Below are positions 63,021 through 64,000 of a stretch of DNA of 64,000 nt, in pieces. Both the position numbers and the translations under genes were made by a program. Origin of the DNA: Plasmodium coatneyi (Eukaryota; Apicomplexa; Aconoidasida; Haemosporida; Plasmodiidae); NCBI RefSeq assembly GCF_001680005.1, contig NC_033558.1, positions 836,501-900,500 on the forward strand, given 5' to 3'. Under the pieces are notes generated by a model, which ran no database searches, was not told where the DNA came from, and worked only from the letters and a program-made list of their open reading frames with translations. Within the stretch, counting starts at the first letter, position 1, and the number at the start of each line of letters is the position of its first letter.

Positions 63021-63975
63021 CTATGCACAACACCCTAGCCAGTCCCAGCACTGAAACGTGTACGTTAAAATTTAAGAGGGTAGGCTTGCGGCAAAAGGAT
63101 GTACACTAGTAAGTGCATTTGTTTGGACGAAAAGGGCGATTAAAGAAATTGCCCTTTTGTGGTGCAGCTTCGCGCAACTCGTCGGAATTTAGCCAATTGT
63201 AAGGTGAGGTAGCTTTTTTTTTTTTTTTTTTTTGTCAACGCTCTGATAATGTGCACAGAGTAACTGAAGTTATGTGTTCGACTAAATGCCCCTTTTACGT
63301 CCCCACAGGAAATATTGCACAGGCAACCTCTTGCTGAAACAGTTTCGTCGAAGAAGGAGGCACTTTTCCTGGCTGCAGCTTTTCCATAATATGGGTCGCT
63401 CCAGCAGTGCAGTTGCTCACCTTACAGACCGCCGAACCGGAGAGTAATATTTTGTGCCAGTTTTCCTTTCCCCCCAGTGCGCAGTGTGAGGCCATGTCTG
63501 GGATGCAGCCAAGGGGTAGTTCACTTTAATATCCAGCTTGGTTGTCTCGACAGCTGCTTGATGGAACAGAGCCTTAGCGTAGTGCCCACCCCTATAGGTG
63601 AATGTGCACACATACACATAGATACACAGACAGACACTCCCCCCAAAAATGAACATAAACGTGAAGAGGCACATTAAGCCCATATGCCACATTAAGAATA
63701 TTTTTTTCAGACGGGAAAAACCTTTGGGGGATAAAACATGGCGGAAAATTATACCCCTTGGGGATGATCATGTATGTAAGAAAACGCAGCTGCTGTATTG
63801 TTTGCCCCATTTTTACAACGAGTCTTCTGTAGTTCCCATTCGAAAGAGTGAAGACGTAGGTGCGTACCAAATGAGGAGGGACAGGGGAGGCACGGTACGA
63901 AAGAAACTGAGCCGAGAGAAGAAGAAAACGCAGAAGAAGCAGAAGAAGGAAAAATCGGCCGATGTGCACAAGTAG
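63021..63975 (+). CDS. Probable small multi-exon gene, structure unresolved
   Basis: The clearest part is a terminal exon at 63711-63975 after a good acceptor (TATTTTTTTCAG), reading REKPLGDKTW... and ending in a lysine-rich tail with TAG at 63973. Upstream there is an ATG at 63023 whose short frame ends near strong donor-like sites (GTAGGC at 63080 and GTAAGT at 63110). A region at 63309-63445 is open in more than one frame and lies between a CCCCACAG acceptor and a GTAATA donor. A further block at about 63477-63596 follows a pyrimidine-rich acceptor. I could not join these pieces in one consistent phase, and the minus strand is also open over 63422-63596. No family is recognised. Treat the exons, not the product, as the claim. 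Confidence 0.4.
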
Positions 63976-64000
63976 GGGTGTAGTACCACGTGTGGATGTG

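Noticed and set aside
63592..63969. Minus-strand frame with a Leu/Phe-rich, signal-peptide-like start
   Set aside because: It is the complement of a lysine-rich plus-strand exon; AAG codons read backwards give Leu/Phe. The plus-strand exon has a good acceptor and a clean stop.
1..64000. tRNA, rRNA, telomere-like repeats, mobile elements or CRISPR arrays
   Set aside because: Looked for TPsiC-like boxes, telomeric GGGTT(T/C)A arrays, transposase motifs and regular repeat-spacer arrays by eye; none convincing. A tRNAscan or Rfam run could still reveal a small RNA.

Overview
The window is nuclear chromosomal DNA of a malaria parasite (Plasmodium). The moderate base composition of the coding regions (far less AT-rich than P. 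falciparum) and the many A/T homopolymers between genes point to the vivax/knowlesi/cynomolgi group. The exact species cannot be fixed from the sequence. Four genes are recognised with confidence: a perforin-like protein (PLP1/SPECT2), the sporozoite invasion-associated protein SIAP1, flap endonuclease FEN1 and an organelle-type Kae1/TsaD. From memory, this set lies together on P. falciparum chromosome 4 and P. vivax chromosome 3, so I read the window as that conserved syntenic core. No bacterial features such as operons, CRISPR arrays or insertion sequences were seen.

Layout: (1) 1-2641 (+) is the 3' part of a large secretory or Ig-fold-like protein, perhaps Nup210-like, with a last exon coding for a membrane segment. 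(2) 5750-3129 (-) is a five-exon Kae1/TsaD gene with an N-terminal signal-like segment. (3) 7218-8219 (+) is a secreted or membrane protein with an Asp/Tyr repeat tail. (4) 10457-14074 (+) is PLP1/SPECT2 in eight exons. (5) 17855-14862 (-) is SIAP1, which contains an HEIGH zincin-like motif. (6) 21842-23674 (+) is FEN1. (7) 24691-26518 (+) is an unrecognised three-exon gene. (8) 27958-29480 (+) is a ZRANB2-like RNA-binding zinc-finger protein. (9) 31672-29993 (-) is a coiled-coil protein with a TEX9-like tail. (10) 35786-32706 (-) is a long coiled-coil protein. (11) 38650-39168 (+) is a small unknown protein. (12) 40006-42102 (+) is a fidgetin-like AAA ATPase. (13) 46751-42630 (-) is a large protein with a degenerate GB1/RHD3-like G domain. 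(14) 48920-54126 (+) is a six-exon protein whose C-terminus resembles NELF-C/D (TH1). (15) 58171-54800 (-) is a large protein with two C2H2 fingers. (16) 61462-60058 (-) is a mitochondrial carrier of the SLC25A39/40/Mtm1 type. (17) 63021-63975 (+) is a probable but unresolved small multi-exon gene.

How the genes work together: the left third holds genes for the mosquito-to-liver stage. PLP1 ruptures host cell membranes during cell traversal and SIAP1 is needed by sporozoites. The two are convergent neighbours. All exact TGCATGCA palindromes I found by eye (the reported AP2-Sp target core) lie around these two genes. The rest is mostly housekeeping: tRNA t6A modification, DNA replication and repair, RNA processing, AAA remodelling, transcription-elongation control and mitochondrial transport. 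Exon models were worked out by hand from GT/AG sites, frame agreement and family motifs. Spliced lengths divide by three in every multi-exon model given, except the last locus, which stays open.
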